Counted from the stretch's first letter, positions 1 to 5,952 are shown. The stretch: DNA of 8,341 bases from an uncultured Coriobacteriaceae bacterium (GCA_900552585.1 USAB01000081.1:1-8341); one strand, 5' to 3'. The notes: generated by a model not told the origin, from the sequence alone. Translations and numbers: made by a program.

Positions 1-297
1 TCCACTATCGCCACCCGGGGCCTTGCCGTTGGCGCCGTCCTCCGCCGGCTTCGCCTTACCGGCGATATCGGCTGCCTTTGCCGCAGCCGCATCCGCATAC
101 GGCTTCACCTGGCCGGCAACCTGTCCGGCGACTTCCTGCGCCTTCGCGACGGCGGCATCCACTGCAGGCTTCGCCTGGCCGGCAACCTCCTGCGCTTTCG
201 CTGCGGCCGCATCGACGGTCGGTTTCGCCTGCTCGGCCACCTGGCCGGCGACTTCCTGCGCCTTCTTCTTCAACTCGTTGAAATCCAATCCGGCCAT
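1..297 (-). CDS. Lys/Ala/Glu-rich amphipathic helical repeat protein, 3' end beyond the window
   Basis: An open frame of 99 codons runs from ATG at 297-295 to the window edge without a stop, so the C-terminus is missing. The start is well supported by AGGAG at 308-304, six bases upstream. I do not recognise a named family. After a short start (MAGLDFNELKK), residues 11-90 form four tandem units of 22, 18, 22 and 18 residues. Each has the core KAQEVAGQ (KAADIAGK in the last), then a KP turn, then a VDAA-like segment. Residues 91-99 are Gly-rich and look like a flexible tail or linker. There is no signal peptide, cysteine or membrane segment in the visible part. Composition and periodicity predict long amphipathic helices like those of LEA, apolipoprotein or phasin-like proteins. 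The gene lies 127 nt downstream of an MscS-type channel gene, with a possible promoter of its own. Function is unknown; lipid or envelope association is a guess from composition and neighbours. Confidence 0.8.
   Translation of the reverse strand, partial: MAGLDFNELKKKAQEVAGQVAEQAKPTVDAAAAKAQEVAGQAKPAVDAAVAKAQEVAGQVAGQVKPYADAAAAKAADIAGKAKPAEDGANGKAPGGDSG
28..267 (-). repeat. Four in-frame tandem repeats with alternating 22/18-codon units
   Basis: Unit 1 is 267-202 (22 codons), unit 2 is 201-148 (18), unit 3 is 147-82 (22) and unit 4 is 81-28 (18). The long units differ from the short ones by an extra tetrapeptide: VAGQ is followed by VAEQ in unit 1 or VAGQ in unit 3. Each unit carries one KP pair followed by an Asp-Ala-rich stretch. 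At the DNA level a sequence reading gcgacttcctgcgccttc on the + strand recurs almost exactly in units 1 and 3, while unit 4 is the most diverged. Confidence 0.75.
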
Positions 298-303
298 GGT
301 GCT

Positions 304-308
304 CTCCT
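304..308 (-). promoter_or_regulatory. Shine-Dalgarno AGGAG that fixes the start of the repeat protein
   Basis: AGGAG is read on the minus strand six bases before ATG 297-295. It decides the start of the edge-truncated gene and argues that the frame is real. Confidence 0.75.
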
Positions 309-325
309 AACGTTCGGTTGACTTG

Positions 326-351
326 ATAATAGTCGGCATGAACTGCCCGAC
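326..351 (-). promoter_or_regulatory. Possible promoter -10 with adjacent inverted repeat
   Basis: On the minus strand, TATTAT at 331-326 matches the TATAAT consensus at five of six positions and lies about 28 bases before the ATG at 297. That would give a 5' leader of roughly 20 bases containing the AGGAG site. No good -35 hexamer is visible at 16-18 bases spacing. Directly upstream, 332-351 holds an imperfect inverted repeat (GTCGGCA ... TGCCCGAC on the + strand, one-base bulge) that could be an operator overlapping the -35 region. Both are pattern matches only. Confidence 0.3.
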
Positions 352-406
352 TCCATTGTGCCACGAATCGGGGCATGGCAGTGCAACCGCACGTGCAAAT
401 CGGCGC

Positions 407-421
407 CGCGAACGCTTCGCG
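407..421 (-). other. Small hairpin just after the mscS-like stop codon
   Basis: CGCGAA and TTCGCG form a 6-bp stem with a 3-nt loop, starting four bases beyond the stop codon of the channel gene. On the minus strand it is followed by GCGCCGATTTGC, a very poor T-tract, so at most it is a weak terminator or an RNA 3' stabiliser. The remaining bases of the 298-424 gap hold the possible promoter and ribosome binding site of the next gene. Confidence 0.25.
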
Positions 422-424
422 ATG

Positions 425-1210
425 CTACTCGGAAAGCACCGGATCGGCGGCGCTGTATTTTCGCACCACCGGGTACATGGCGCGGAATGCGCGGTCTGCG
501 CCAGACTCGGCCGTTGCAGCCGAGCGCAACACGTTCACGACCACGTTGCCCTTGATGCCGCCCAGCTCCTCGCCGGCGAACACGACACGCGCGCCGCTGG
601 GGCCCATCTGGCCGGAGAACTCGTGCTTCACGCGCATCAGCGCCTCGTTCGAGAACGCCTCGATATCCGCGCCCACCGGCAGCAGAAACGGGATGCGGGC
701 ATCCACGGAGTCGCCGATATCGACCAGCGAGTTCTTGTTGATGATCGAATTCGGTATGAGATGTGTGCTTCCGCCGGCATCCACGATGGTCGTGTGGCGC
801 CAGTTGATATCCGTCACGCGGCCGGATTGGCTCAGGACCTCGATGTACTGGCCGGGCTCCACAACGCGCCCGAGCGAGACGGACAGGCCGCCGATCAGGT
901 TCGACAGCGTGTCCTGCAAGCCAAGGGACAGCGCGATGCCGCCGATGCCGAGGGCGGCCACCAGACCGGTGACGTCGTAGTCGAAGCACGTTTTGAACAG
1001 GATTGCGATGCCGATGAGCCAGATGCACGCGCGCGCGATGTTCGCGAAGATGGAGCTGGCCGGAAAGCTGATGCTTTCGCTGCGGCCAATGCGCGTGATG
1101 CCCTTATAGGCAAGATGCTCCACGACCCACGTGCAGAAAAGGATGAACGCAGCAAGGGCGATGGTGATCCACCAAGGATAGTTCTCGTTCAGCATATGGA
1201 TGAGATCCAC
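425..1210 (-). CDS. MscS-family small-conductance mechanosensitive ion channel
   Basis: This 261-residue protein has the layout of a minimal MscS channel that opens under membrane tension to release solutes after osmotic downshock. Predicted membrane helices lie near residues 13-35, 55-75 and 79-112. The third is the Gly/Ala-rich pore-lining type (VAALGIGGIALSLGLQDTLS, 84-103). The signature beta domain follows at about 113-165, with GRVTDINWRHT at 130-140 and LIPNS at 151-155, and then the alpha/beta cytoplasmic cage domain to about 250. The start is GTG at 1210-1208, chosen because AAGGAG lies 8 bases upstream; the later ATG at residue 6 has no comparable site. The protein is somewhat shorter than E. 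coli MscS (286 residues), mainly at the N-terminus. It lies 68 nt downstream of the three-PH-domain gene in the same orientation and is probably co-transcribed with it. The MscS-family call is secure. Conductance and ion preference cannot be read from the sequence. Confidence 0.93.
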   Translation of the reverse strand: MDLIHMLNENYPWWITIALAAFILFCTWVVEHLAYKGITRIGRSESISFPASSIFANIARACIWLIGIAILFKTCFDYDVTGLVAALGIGGIALSLGLQDTLSNLIGGLSVSLGRVVEPGQYIEVLSQSGRVTDINWRHTTIVDAGGSTHLIPNSIINKNSLVDIGDSVDARIPFLLPVGADIEAFSNEALMRVKHEFSGQMGPSGARVVFAGEELGGIKGNVVVNVLRSAATAESGADRAFRAMYPVVRKYSAADPVLSE

Positions 1211-1218
1211 GCTGCAAG

Positions 1219-1224
1219 CTCCTT
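1219..1224 (-). promoter_or_regulatory. Shine-Dalgarno AAGGAG deciding the GTG start of the mscS-like gene
   Basis: AAGGAG at 1224-1219 is 8 bases before GTG 1210-1208. The 68-nt gap it lies in (1211-1278) also holds GCGCGC at 1249-1254 and again at 1267-1272, which could pair as a 6-bp stem with a 12-nt loop. There is no T-tract, so this is not a terminator. Confidence 0.7.
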
Positions 1225-1278
1225 TTCGCCCCGCCCGCCATTCGCATTGCGCGCTCCGTTCGTCTCGCGCGCCTCAGA

Positions 1279-3102
1279 TTATAGGCTACACCCGTTCGCG
1301 CACGCGGCGCCGTGCGGTTCCATCCACAAAAGCCATGCCTCCGCATCTTCTTGGCGCACATCGTACAACCGCGTACGCGTGCTATTCACGCCAGCCGCCG
1401 TAACCATACTCAGGCTGGACGTATGCGCCAGGCGTTGGAAGGGGTTGCTGCGCGTGTAGCCGAACTGTATCTTCTGTCGCGGGGCAAGCACGAACTCCGT
1501 AGACAGGCCGCTGTTGAAAATGCAGGCGAACGAGCGATTCAGGGCGAAGCCGGATTCGTTGCGCCACAACACCGTGCCCACGACGGCACATGCCGTCGCC
1601 GCAGCGCAGAGCACGTATCCCAGCAGGAATGCCTGGTCGATGGAGTGCGCGACAATCGCCGCGCGAGAGAACGAGAACATCCCCACCAGCTCCGGACGAA
1701 CGTATGCACCGTATGCCAGCTGTGCCGCGAACAGGCCCGCCGCGCAATACAGCGCAGGGTTGCACCAGATGCAGCGACGAATCAGGCCGCGGCGCAACGC
1801 AACAGGCGCCACAGCCACCAGATTCTCCTGGCGCGGGCGACCCGCGAATTCCGGCAGCAGGCCATCCAGCAGCTCGTCAACGCGGTCGATCCTCACGAAC
1901 GGATGAATGACGAGCCCCTCGGCATTCAGTTGATCGGAATTACCCGAGCTGTCGGAAGATGCGGCATCGATGCGTCCCAGGGACACTTCGCAGTACCCTA
2001 TCCAACGGCGCACGAACGACTGGCGGACGACCACGGATTGCACGCGCGCCACATCGATGCCGGTGTAGCGGCGTTGCAACAGACCCTGCTCGACTTCGAC
2101 GCGCGACCCGCGTCGGCACGTGGCGAAACCGCCGTAACGCAGCACGACGGGCACCATTCCTGCCACCCAGCCGATCAGCACGAGCGTCAGGAATGCGGCA
2201 ACAAGCACCAAACCCGCCGCATTGGAAAGAGCCATACCGAACAGGCCAAGAACGCCCAGCGTCGCCGAGACGCCCACGGCGGCGCTGTGCGATGCGCTTG
2301 CCAGGAACAGCTCCTTGTTCGTCAGGCCGAACCGGTAGCGCTCGGGTTCCATGCCCGGCGCCGTTCCCCCAAAGGCGCCGCGCCAGCCGATGACGCCGGC
2401 AGCGGCATCATCCAGCACGTTCGGCGCCGGCGCGACGGCGGGCTCGCCCCCCGGCGGCACGGGCGCACCAGGCGCAACGGGCCGGCTATCGGATGCGAAC
2501 GCTGCAGGACCACCCGCAGCCGAGACATCCGCCGACGCGGACGGGTCCCGATACACCAGCTGCGCCTTCTCGCCGGCCAGCGCAGCCGCCTTGCGAACAA
2601 ACAATTCCATGCGGATGCGCTCGCCCACGTCCAGCTCCACGTATGGAATGCGAATCTCTTTGTTCGACGAGCCGCCGGCTGTATCCACCGCGATCGTGCA
2701 CACGCCGAACAGGCGCTGCAGTATACCCGCCTTGTGGTTCACGGATTGCACGCGCGCATACGGCACATGCACGCGCTTCTTGCTGAAGATACCGGAATAC
2801 AGGCTGAACTCGCGTTCACCGAACTCGTACCACAGATGCTTGTACGACCAGGCATGGAGCGCCGCTGCCAAGGCATATACGACGGCGAGGATACCGAAGA
2901 AGGCCAACAGGGCGAACGGCACGACATCGATATCGATGCCGGATGCATTCAGCCCGGCATACAGTTCGACGAAATTCTGGGCGACGTTCGCCAGCAGCAC
3001 CGCCGCCACAGCGAGGGCGGCATTCAGAGGCATCAGCCAGATGTAGCTGCGATGTACGCGATAGGCGTACCCGGTCCGGAACGTGCTGGGATACTTTGCC
3101 AT
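1279..3102 (-). CDS. Large membrane protein with three bacterial PH (bPH2/DUF304) domains, YdbT-like
   Basis: The 607-residue protein repeats a module three times: a pair of membrane helices followed by a bacterial PH domain. Helices are predicted near 20-42 and 59-85, 275-297 and 298-320, and 448-468 and 484-512. PH-like domains follow at about 86-168 (VPYARVQSVNHKAGILQRLF, 113-132), 321-419 (DVARVQSVVVRQSF, 350-363) and 513-597 (APRQKIQFGYTRSNPFQRL, 540-558). The RVQS-type motif recurs in the first two and RQKIQ in the third, the hallmark of the YdbS/YdbT family. Between the first PH domain and the third helix lies a Pro/Ala/Gly-rich stretch at about 187-252, probably a disordered cytoplasmic linker. 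The gene starts 3 nt after the stop of the small PH protein, with GAGGA inside that gene's end, so the two are probably translationally coupled and form a complex. In B. subtilis the ydbS-ydbT pair belongs to the SigW envelope-stress regulon. The molecular function is not established. Confidence 0.88.
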   Translation of the reverse strand: MAKYPSTFRTGYAYRVHRSYIWLMPLNAALAVAAVLLANVAQNFVELYAGLNASGIDIDVVPFALLAFFGILAVVYALAAALHAWSYKHLWYEFGEREFSLYSGIFSKKRVHVPYARVQSVNHKAGILQRLFGVCTIAVDTAGGSSNKEIRIPYVELDVGERIRMELFVRKAAALAGEKAQLVYRDPSASADVSAAGGPAAFASDSRPVAPGAPVPPGGEPAVAPAPNVLDDAAAGVIGWRGAFGGTAPGMEPERYRFGLTNKELFLASASHSAAVGVSATLGVLGLFGMALSNAAGLVLVAAFLTLVLIGWVAGMVPVVLRYGGFATCRRGSRVEVEQGLLQRRYTGIDVARVQSVVVRQSFVRRWIGYCEVSLGRIDAASSDSSGNSDQLNAEGLVIHPFVRIDRVDELLDGLLPEFAGRPRQENLVAVAPVALRRGLIRRCIWCNPALYCAAGLFAAQLAYGAYVRPELVGMFSFSRAAIVAHSIDQAFLLGYVLCAAATACAVVGTVLWRNESGFALNRSFACIFNSGLSTEFVLAPRQKIQFGYTRSNPFQRLAHTSSLSMVTAAGVNSTRTRLYDVRQEDAEAWLLWMEPHGAACANGCSL

Positions 3103-3105
3103 GCG

Positions 3106-3597
3106 CTACACATCCTCGCGTGCCAGGCGCGCGAATTCCGCCGCTCGGTCGCGCAGCTCCTCTGCCACGGAATAATCCAAGCCCGGTATCTCGTGCTCGC
3201 CCGCCGCTGTGGACACCGTCACGCTGGCCAGGTCGAACAGGCGCAGGATTGGCCCCTGCCGCGTATCCGTGTTCTGCACGCGAATGAACGGGATGATATA
3301 GCGTTTGCGCCAGATGATGCCCCTCGCAATGTCCAGGTACTCCGGCGTCACCTGATAGCGCCATCGCGCATAGCGGATGGGCGGCAGCACGACCAGCCAT
3401 ACGATAAGGCACGCTGCATACACGCCCATAGTCATGGTCGTCGCAGGCTCCACCAGGCCCTTCAGACGGGGCGACAGGCCCAGCAGCTGCAACAGGGCAG
3501 CAACACCCACCGCCGCCAGCGTCAGCCAGAGCGCGTCGTTGATTCGCCAAACGTTCTTCACGCGCGGGTCCAATGTGCTTTCGGGCAAAGGCCTCAT
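3106..3597 (-). CDS. Small bacterial PH (bPH2/DUF304) membrane protein, YdbS-like
   Basis: The 163-residue protein has two predicted membrane helices (about 20-41 and 55-73) followed by one bacterial PH domain at about 75-155. Recognisable parts of the domain are YQVTPEYLDIARGIIWRKRY (81-100), IPFIRVQNTDT (102-112), the GPILRLF turn (115-121) and the VSTAAGEHEIPGL strand (128-140). This is the usual YdbS size and layout. ATG 3597-3595 has AAGGAG 8 bases upstream. The gene lies 31 nt after the phospholipase-like gene and 3 nt before the three-PH-domain gene. The small-plus-large pairing is characteristic of ydbS-ydbT loci, and the two proteins probably work together in the membrane. Family membership is clear. 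The function, possibly envelope protection by analogy with B. subtilis, is inferred. Confidence 0.9.
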   Translation of the reverse strand: MRPLPESTLDPRVKNVWRINDALWLTLAAVGVAALLQLLGLSPRLKGLVEPATTMTMGVYAACLIVWLVVLPPIRYARWRYQVTPEYLDIARGIIWRKRYIIPFIRVQNTDTRQGPILRLFDLASVTVSTAAGEHEIPGLDYSVAEELRDRAAEFARLAREDV

Positions 3598-3628
3598 GGG
3601 CGCAGCTCCTTCTTCAGTCGCGTGCCGG

Positions 3629-4576
3629 TTATTCGCCGGGCAACGGCTTGCCCGAGAAATTCACATCATGCGTAATGGCAACAGCATCCTCTTCGGAAAA
3701 ATCCAGCTTCTCGAACAGCGCGATGTCCGCAACGGCAAGCTCCTTCGTGTCCCCGTAGATGTCCCAAAACGACCGCGTTTCCACCGCGCCTGTCCAAGGG
3801 TTCAGCCACGGAGTATGATCGGGATTCGCGAACCACGTGGAGGACAGCTCCTCCGGCCGATGGGACAGGCCGCGAACCACGGAGTAGCGGTGATGCATGA
3901 GCAGCTGCTCGGCATTTCCCAGTCGCGCGCGCTTCACGCCGTGCGGCGAGTAGAGCAACTGCTGCACGAACCGGAAGTCGTACACGGCGGCCCCGAACAG
4001 GTCTGCGTCCACCTTCACGCCGTAGACGTGGCTCAGCAGGAACGAGTACACCAGCCCGGCGATGCGCAGCACCTCGTCATCCGCGCGCAGGATATGCGTG
4101 GCCGGTGAGTAGTCCGCAATGGTCACGCCGTACTTCTCGAACAGCACCATCTCGTCGAACTCGCTCTCGATGACGGCGTGGACAGCCGACCCGTCGCGGC
4201 GATCCAGGCCCTCCACGCCCGCATCGCACACGGCGAACTGCCGTGCATAGACCAGCGGGTGCATGTTCGAATCCAGCAGGTAGTGGCACAGAAAGCCCTG
4301 CGCGTACGCGCGGCCGATGGGGATATCGCGCGGGTCCAACGCATACAGCGCCCGGTTCAGCAGGTAGATCAGCTCGTTCGACTTCTCCGCGTGCATCCGG
4401 TTGCCCAGCACGCACAGCTTCCCGCGAACCGGGTCGACACGCAGGTAGAACAGCGGGTCGGGTCCCTGGTTGCCCAGCAGGAACGCATCCTGCTCGGGTT
4501 TCGAAAGGGCCTGGCCGCCCGAAACGGCATGCAGCACGTCGCGTCCGAAGAAATCATGCGTCATGATGGCAGGCAT
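3629..4576 (-). CDS. Cytoplasmic zinc-dependent phospholipase C-fold protein (Zn_dep_PLPC family)
   Basis: The 315-residue protein begins MPAIMTHDFFG and carries LLGNQGPDPLFY (33-44) and HYLLDSNMHP (98-107), typical of the zinc-dependent phospholipase C family related to B. cereus PC-PLC and S1/P1 nucleases. A plausible full set of trinuclear zinc ligands can be placed: H7, D40, H62, H98, D102, H106, H133 and E137. The HxxxD and HxxxE spacings match those of the B. cereus enzyme. Unlike the secreted enzymes, the N-terminus is not a signal peptide and no membrane helix is evident, so the protein is probably cytoplasmic and its substrate is unknown. The C-terminal WFANPDHTPWLNPWTG-like segment (about 247-262) also looks family-specific. 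ATG 4576 is preceded by AAGGGA about 9 bases upstream; the alternative ATG at residue 5 has no ribosome binding site. It starts 3 nt after the rnhA stop, so coupled translation is likely. The family call is confident; phospholipase activity is not shown. Confidence 0.85.
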   Translation of the reverse strand: MPAIMTHDFFGRDVLHAVSGGQALSKPEQDAFLLGNQGPDPLFYLRVDPVRGKLCVLGNRMHAEKSNELIYLLNRALYALDPRDIPIGRAYAQGFLCHYLLDSNMHPLVYARQFAVCDAGVEGLDRRDGSAVHAVIESEFDEMVLFEKYGVTIADYSPATHILRADDEVLRIAGLVYSFLLSHVYGVKVDADLFGAAVYDFRFVQQLLYSPHGVKRARLGNAEQLLMHHRYSVVRGLSHRPEELSSTWFANPDHTPWLNPWTGAVETRSFWDIYGDTKELAVADIALFEKLDFSEEDAVAITHDVNFSGKPLPGE

Positions 4577-4579
4577 TCG

Positions 4580-5038
4580 CTATCGTCCCTTCTCCACATC
4601 GTCCATGGCGCGGTTGGCCAGCTCATCGGCCTTGTTGTTGCCGGCATTGTCGGCGTGGCCTTTCACCTTGTTGAACGTGATGTCCGAGAACTGCTTCTTC
4701 TCCGCCAGCAGCTCCAGCCACAGCTCCTTGTTCGCCACGGGCTCTTTCTTGGAATTCTTCCAACCCTTCTTCATCCAGCCGTATATCCAGCTGGTAATGC
4801 CATTGTAGACATAGGCGCTATCCATATAGACGTCCACGGGAACATCTTTGCGCTTGATGGCGCGCAGGCCCATGATGGCGCCCATGAGCTCCATCTTGTT
4901 GTTCGTGGTGTTGCGTTCACCGCCGTACAGCTCCTTCGTGTGCGCGCCCCAGATAAGGTAGGCACCCCACCCGCCGACGTTCCTGTCGGACTGGTTGCCG
5001 CGGCATCCGCCGTCGCAGTACATCTCTAACCTGGTCAT
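4580..5038 (-). CDS. rnhA: Ribonuclease HI
   Basis: The 152-residue protein is a full-length single-domain RNase HI, which cuts the RNA strand of RNA-DNA hybrids (R-loops, Okazaki primers) in the cytoplasm using two metal ions. The catalytic set is complete: D9 (in YCDGGCRGN), E50 (NNKMEL), D73 (YMDSAYV), H128 (KGHADNAGN) and D138 (NNKADELAN). The Trp/Lys-rich hybrid-binding protrusion is present at about 84-107 (W84, W88, GWKNSKKEP at 92-100). There is no N-terminal hybrid-binding domain. ATG 5038-5036 has a near-perfect AAGGAGG about 8 bases upstream. It lies 34 nt after the HAD gene and 3 nt before the phospholipase-like gene. Nothing is unusual in the enzyme itself. Confidence 0.97.
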   Translation of the reverse strand: MTRLEMYCDGGCRGNQSDRNVGGWGAYLIWGAHTKELYGGERNTTNNKMELMGAIMGLRAIKRKDVPVDVYMDSAYVYNGITSWIYGWMKKGWKNSKKEPVANKELWLELLAEKKQFSDITFNKVKGHADNAGNNKADELANRAMDDVEKGR

Positions 5039-5072
5039 TGCCGAACCCTCCTTCGTATGCCGCCGTGCGCCG

Positions 5073-5741
5073 CTATTCCCCGCGCTGGATGGCGCGCAGG
5101 CACGACACCACGTCCGCCGGCGTCTCCGCGAAGCGGTCCGCGTCCTTCAGCTCGTCGCGGCTTCCGTAGCCGAACAGGCAGCCGATGCCCGGGAACCCGT
5201 GCACGCGCGACACGGCCATGTCCTTGTTGCGGTCGCCCACCATGGCGTATCCGCCGGGGAACTGCGCGGCGATGTCGTTGAATATCTCCTCTTTCGGCAC
5301 GCCGTGCCATTCCTCGGAGTTGAAGTACCCGGCAAACCAGCGGTCCAGGCCGAACGCCGTGCGCGCCGCCTCCTGGTACGCCACGCGGCAATTGCTCAGG
5401 AACACCAACTGCACGCCCAGGTCCTTCACCTGCGAGAGCATGTCCGGCACGTGCGGGAACAGCCGGGCCGTGCCATCCAGGATGAGCTCGTCCATCTTCT
5501 GGCCCACGCGCGCGGCAGCCTGCGGCCATACGTCGTCCGGCAAATCCGGGCGGAACGACTTCCACATCTCCTCGGCCGTCAGCCCAATGTATCCCGAGAT
5601 ATCCTCGTCGCTGAACGAGCGCGGCTGTGCCCAGCCGTTGTCCACGAGCCACTGGTAGCCGGCGCGGAACGCCGCCGGATAGATGCGCATGCTGTCATGC
5701 AGCGTGCCATCGAAATCGAATATGACCGTCTTCAGATCCAC
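5073..5741 (-). CDS. HAD-superfamily phosphatase, subfamily IA (phosphoglycolate phosphatase-like)
   Basis: The 222-residue protein has all four HAD motifs: DFDGT with nucleophile D9 and general acid D11, S116 in LVFLSNC, K150 in GVPKEE, and D170/D174 in MVGDRNKDM. A helical cap between about residues 15 and 95 fits subfamily IA, as in Gph/PGPase and PpaX-type phosphatases. The exact substrate is unknown. The start is taken as GTG 5741-5739, because AAGGGAG lies 5 bases upstream and the motif I strand begins right after it. A longer frame could be opened from a TTG at 5837, but that codon lies in the T-tract of the preceding terminator and would add 32 residues unlike the family. It is the first gene after that terminator, so it is probably the first gene of the leftward transcription unit. 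No convincing promoter is seen in 5742-5835. Confidence 0.9.
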   Translation of the reverse strand: MDLKTVIFDFDGTLHDSMRIYPAAFRAGYQWLVDNGWAQPRSFSDEDISGYIGLTAEEMWKSFRPDLPDDVWPQAAARVGQKMDELILDGTARLFPHVPDMLSQVKDLGVQLVFLSNCRVAYQEAARTAFGLDRWFAGYFNSEEWHGVPKEEIFNDIAAQFPGGYAMVGDRNKDMAVSRVHGFPGIGCLFGYGSRDELKDADRFAETPADVVSCLRAIQRGE

Positions 5742-5746
5742 TGCGT

Positions 5747-5753
5747 CTCCCTT
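5747..5753 (-). promoter_or_regulatory. Shine-Dalgarno AAGGGAG deciding the GTG start of the HAD gene
   Basis: AAGGGAG at 5753-5747 precedes GTG 5741-5739 by 5 bases and supports the short start over in-frame upstream codons. Confidence 0.65.
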
Positions 5754-5757
5754 GTCT

Positions 5758-5776
5758 GCCGCGCGCAGTGCGCGGC
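5758..5776 (-). other. Leader hairpin immediately upstream of the HAD ribosome binding site
   Basis: GCCGCGC (5758-5764) and GCGCGGC (5770-5776) form a perfect 7-bp GC stem with a 5-nt loop, ending 4 bases before the Shine-Dalgarno sequence. It lies in the presumed 5' leader of the leftward operon and could affect translation initiation or mRNA stability. No T-tract follows, so it is not a terminator. Confidence 0.4.
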
Positions 5777-5835
5777 GTGAATATTCTCGCCCTACGAGTA
5801 TGGGCGACCATGGGGGCATTCGCCGCAACATCCGC

Positions 5836-5871
5836 AAAAAAACAGAGCCGCCTCCCGGGGGGAGGCGGCTC
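5836..5871 (-). terminator. Rho-independent terminator of the riboflavin operon
   Basis: Reading leftward, a perfect 12-bp stem (5871-5860 paired with 5856-5845, GAGCCGCCTCCC type) with a 3-nt loop is followed by TG and seven T residues at 5842-5836. It begins about 80 bases after the ribH stop. The + strand lacks a T-tract on the other side, so termination acts only on leftward transcription. It separates the rib genes from the HAD-rnhA unit. The 5872-5952 stretch between ribH and the stem shows only weak short inverted repeats. Confidence 0.93.
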
Positions 5872-5952
5872 CTGCGAAATGGCTGCTATATGCCATTATG
5901 CGGCTCCAACCTGCGAAAACGTTGTTCCTGCAGGCGGTTCGGCACCTGCCGG

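Noticed and set aside
1..297. Periodic sequence resembling a CRISPR or satellite array
   Set aside because: Repeats are in-frame, of alternating 66 and 54 bases, diverged at the DNA level, and translate into coherent protein units with a start codon and ribosome binding site.
407..421. Terminator after the mscS-like gene
   Set aside because: The stem is only 6 bp and is followed by GCGCCGATTTGC rather than a T-tract, so it is listed as a hairpin only.
323..1459. 378-codon + strand frame opposite the mscS-like gene
   Set aside because: Composition is typical of an antisense shadow, and the opposite strand encodes a full MscS protein with a good ribosome binding site.
1312..3675. 787-codon open frame on the + strand, antisense to the two PH-domain genes
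   Set aside because: The translation is Arg/His/Gln/Ala-rich low-quality sequence without a recognisable domain. It exactly opposes two clearly recognisable proteins, and GC-rich codon usage keeps antisense frames free of stops.
5742..5837. 32-residue N-terminal extension of the HAD phosphatase
   Set aside because: It would start at a TTG inside the T-tract of the rib terminator and cross the leader hairpin and ribosome binding site. The GTG at 5741 fits the family length.
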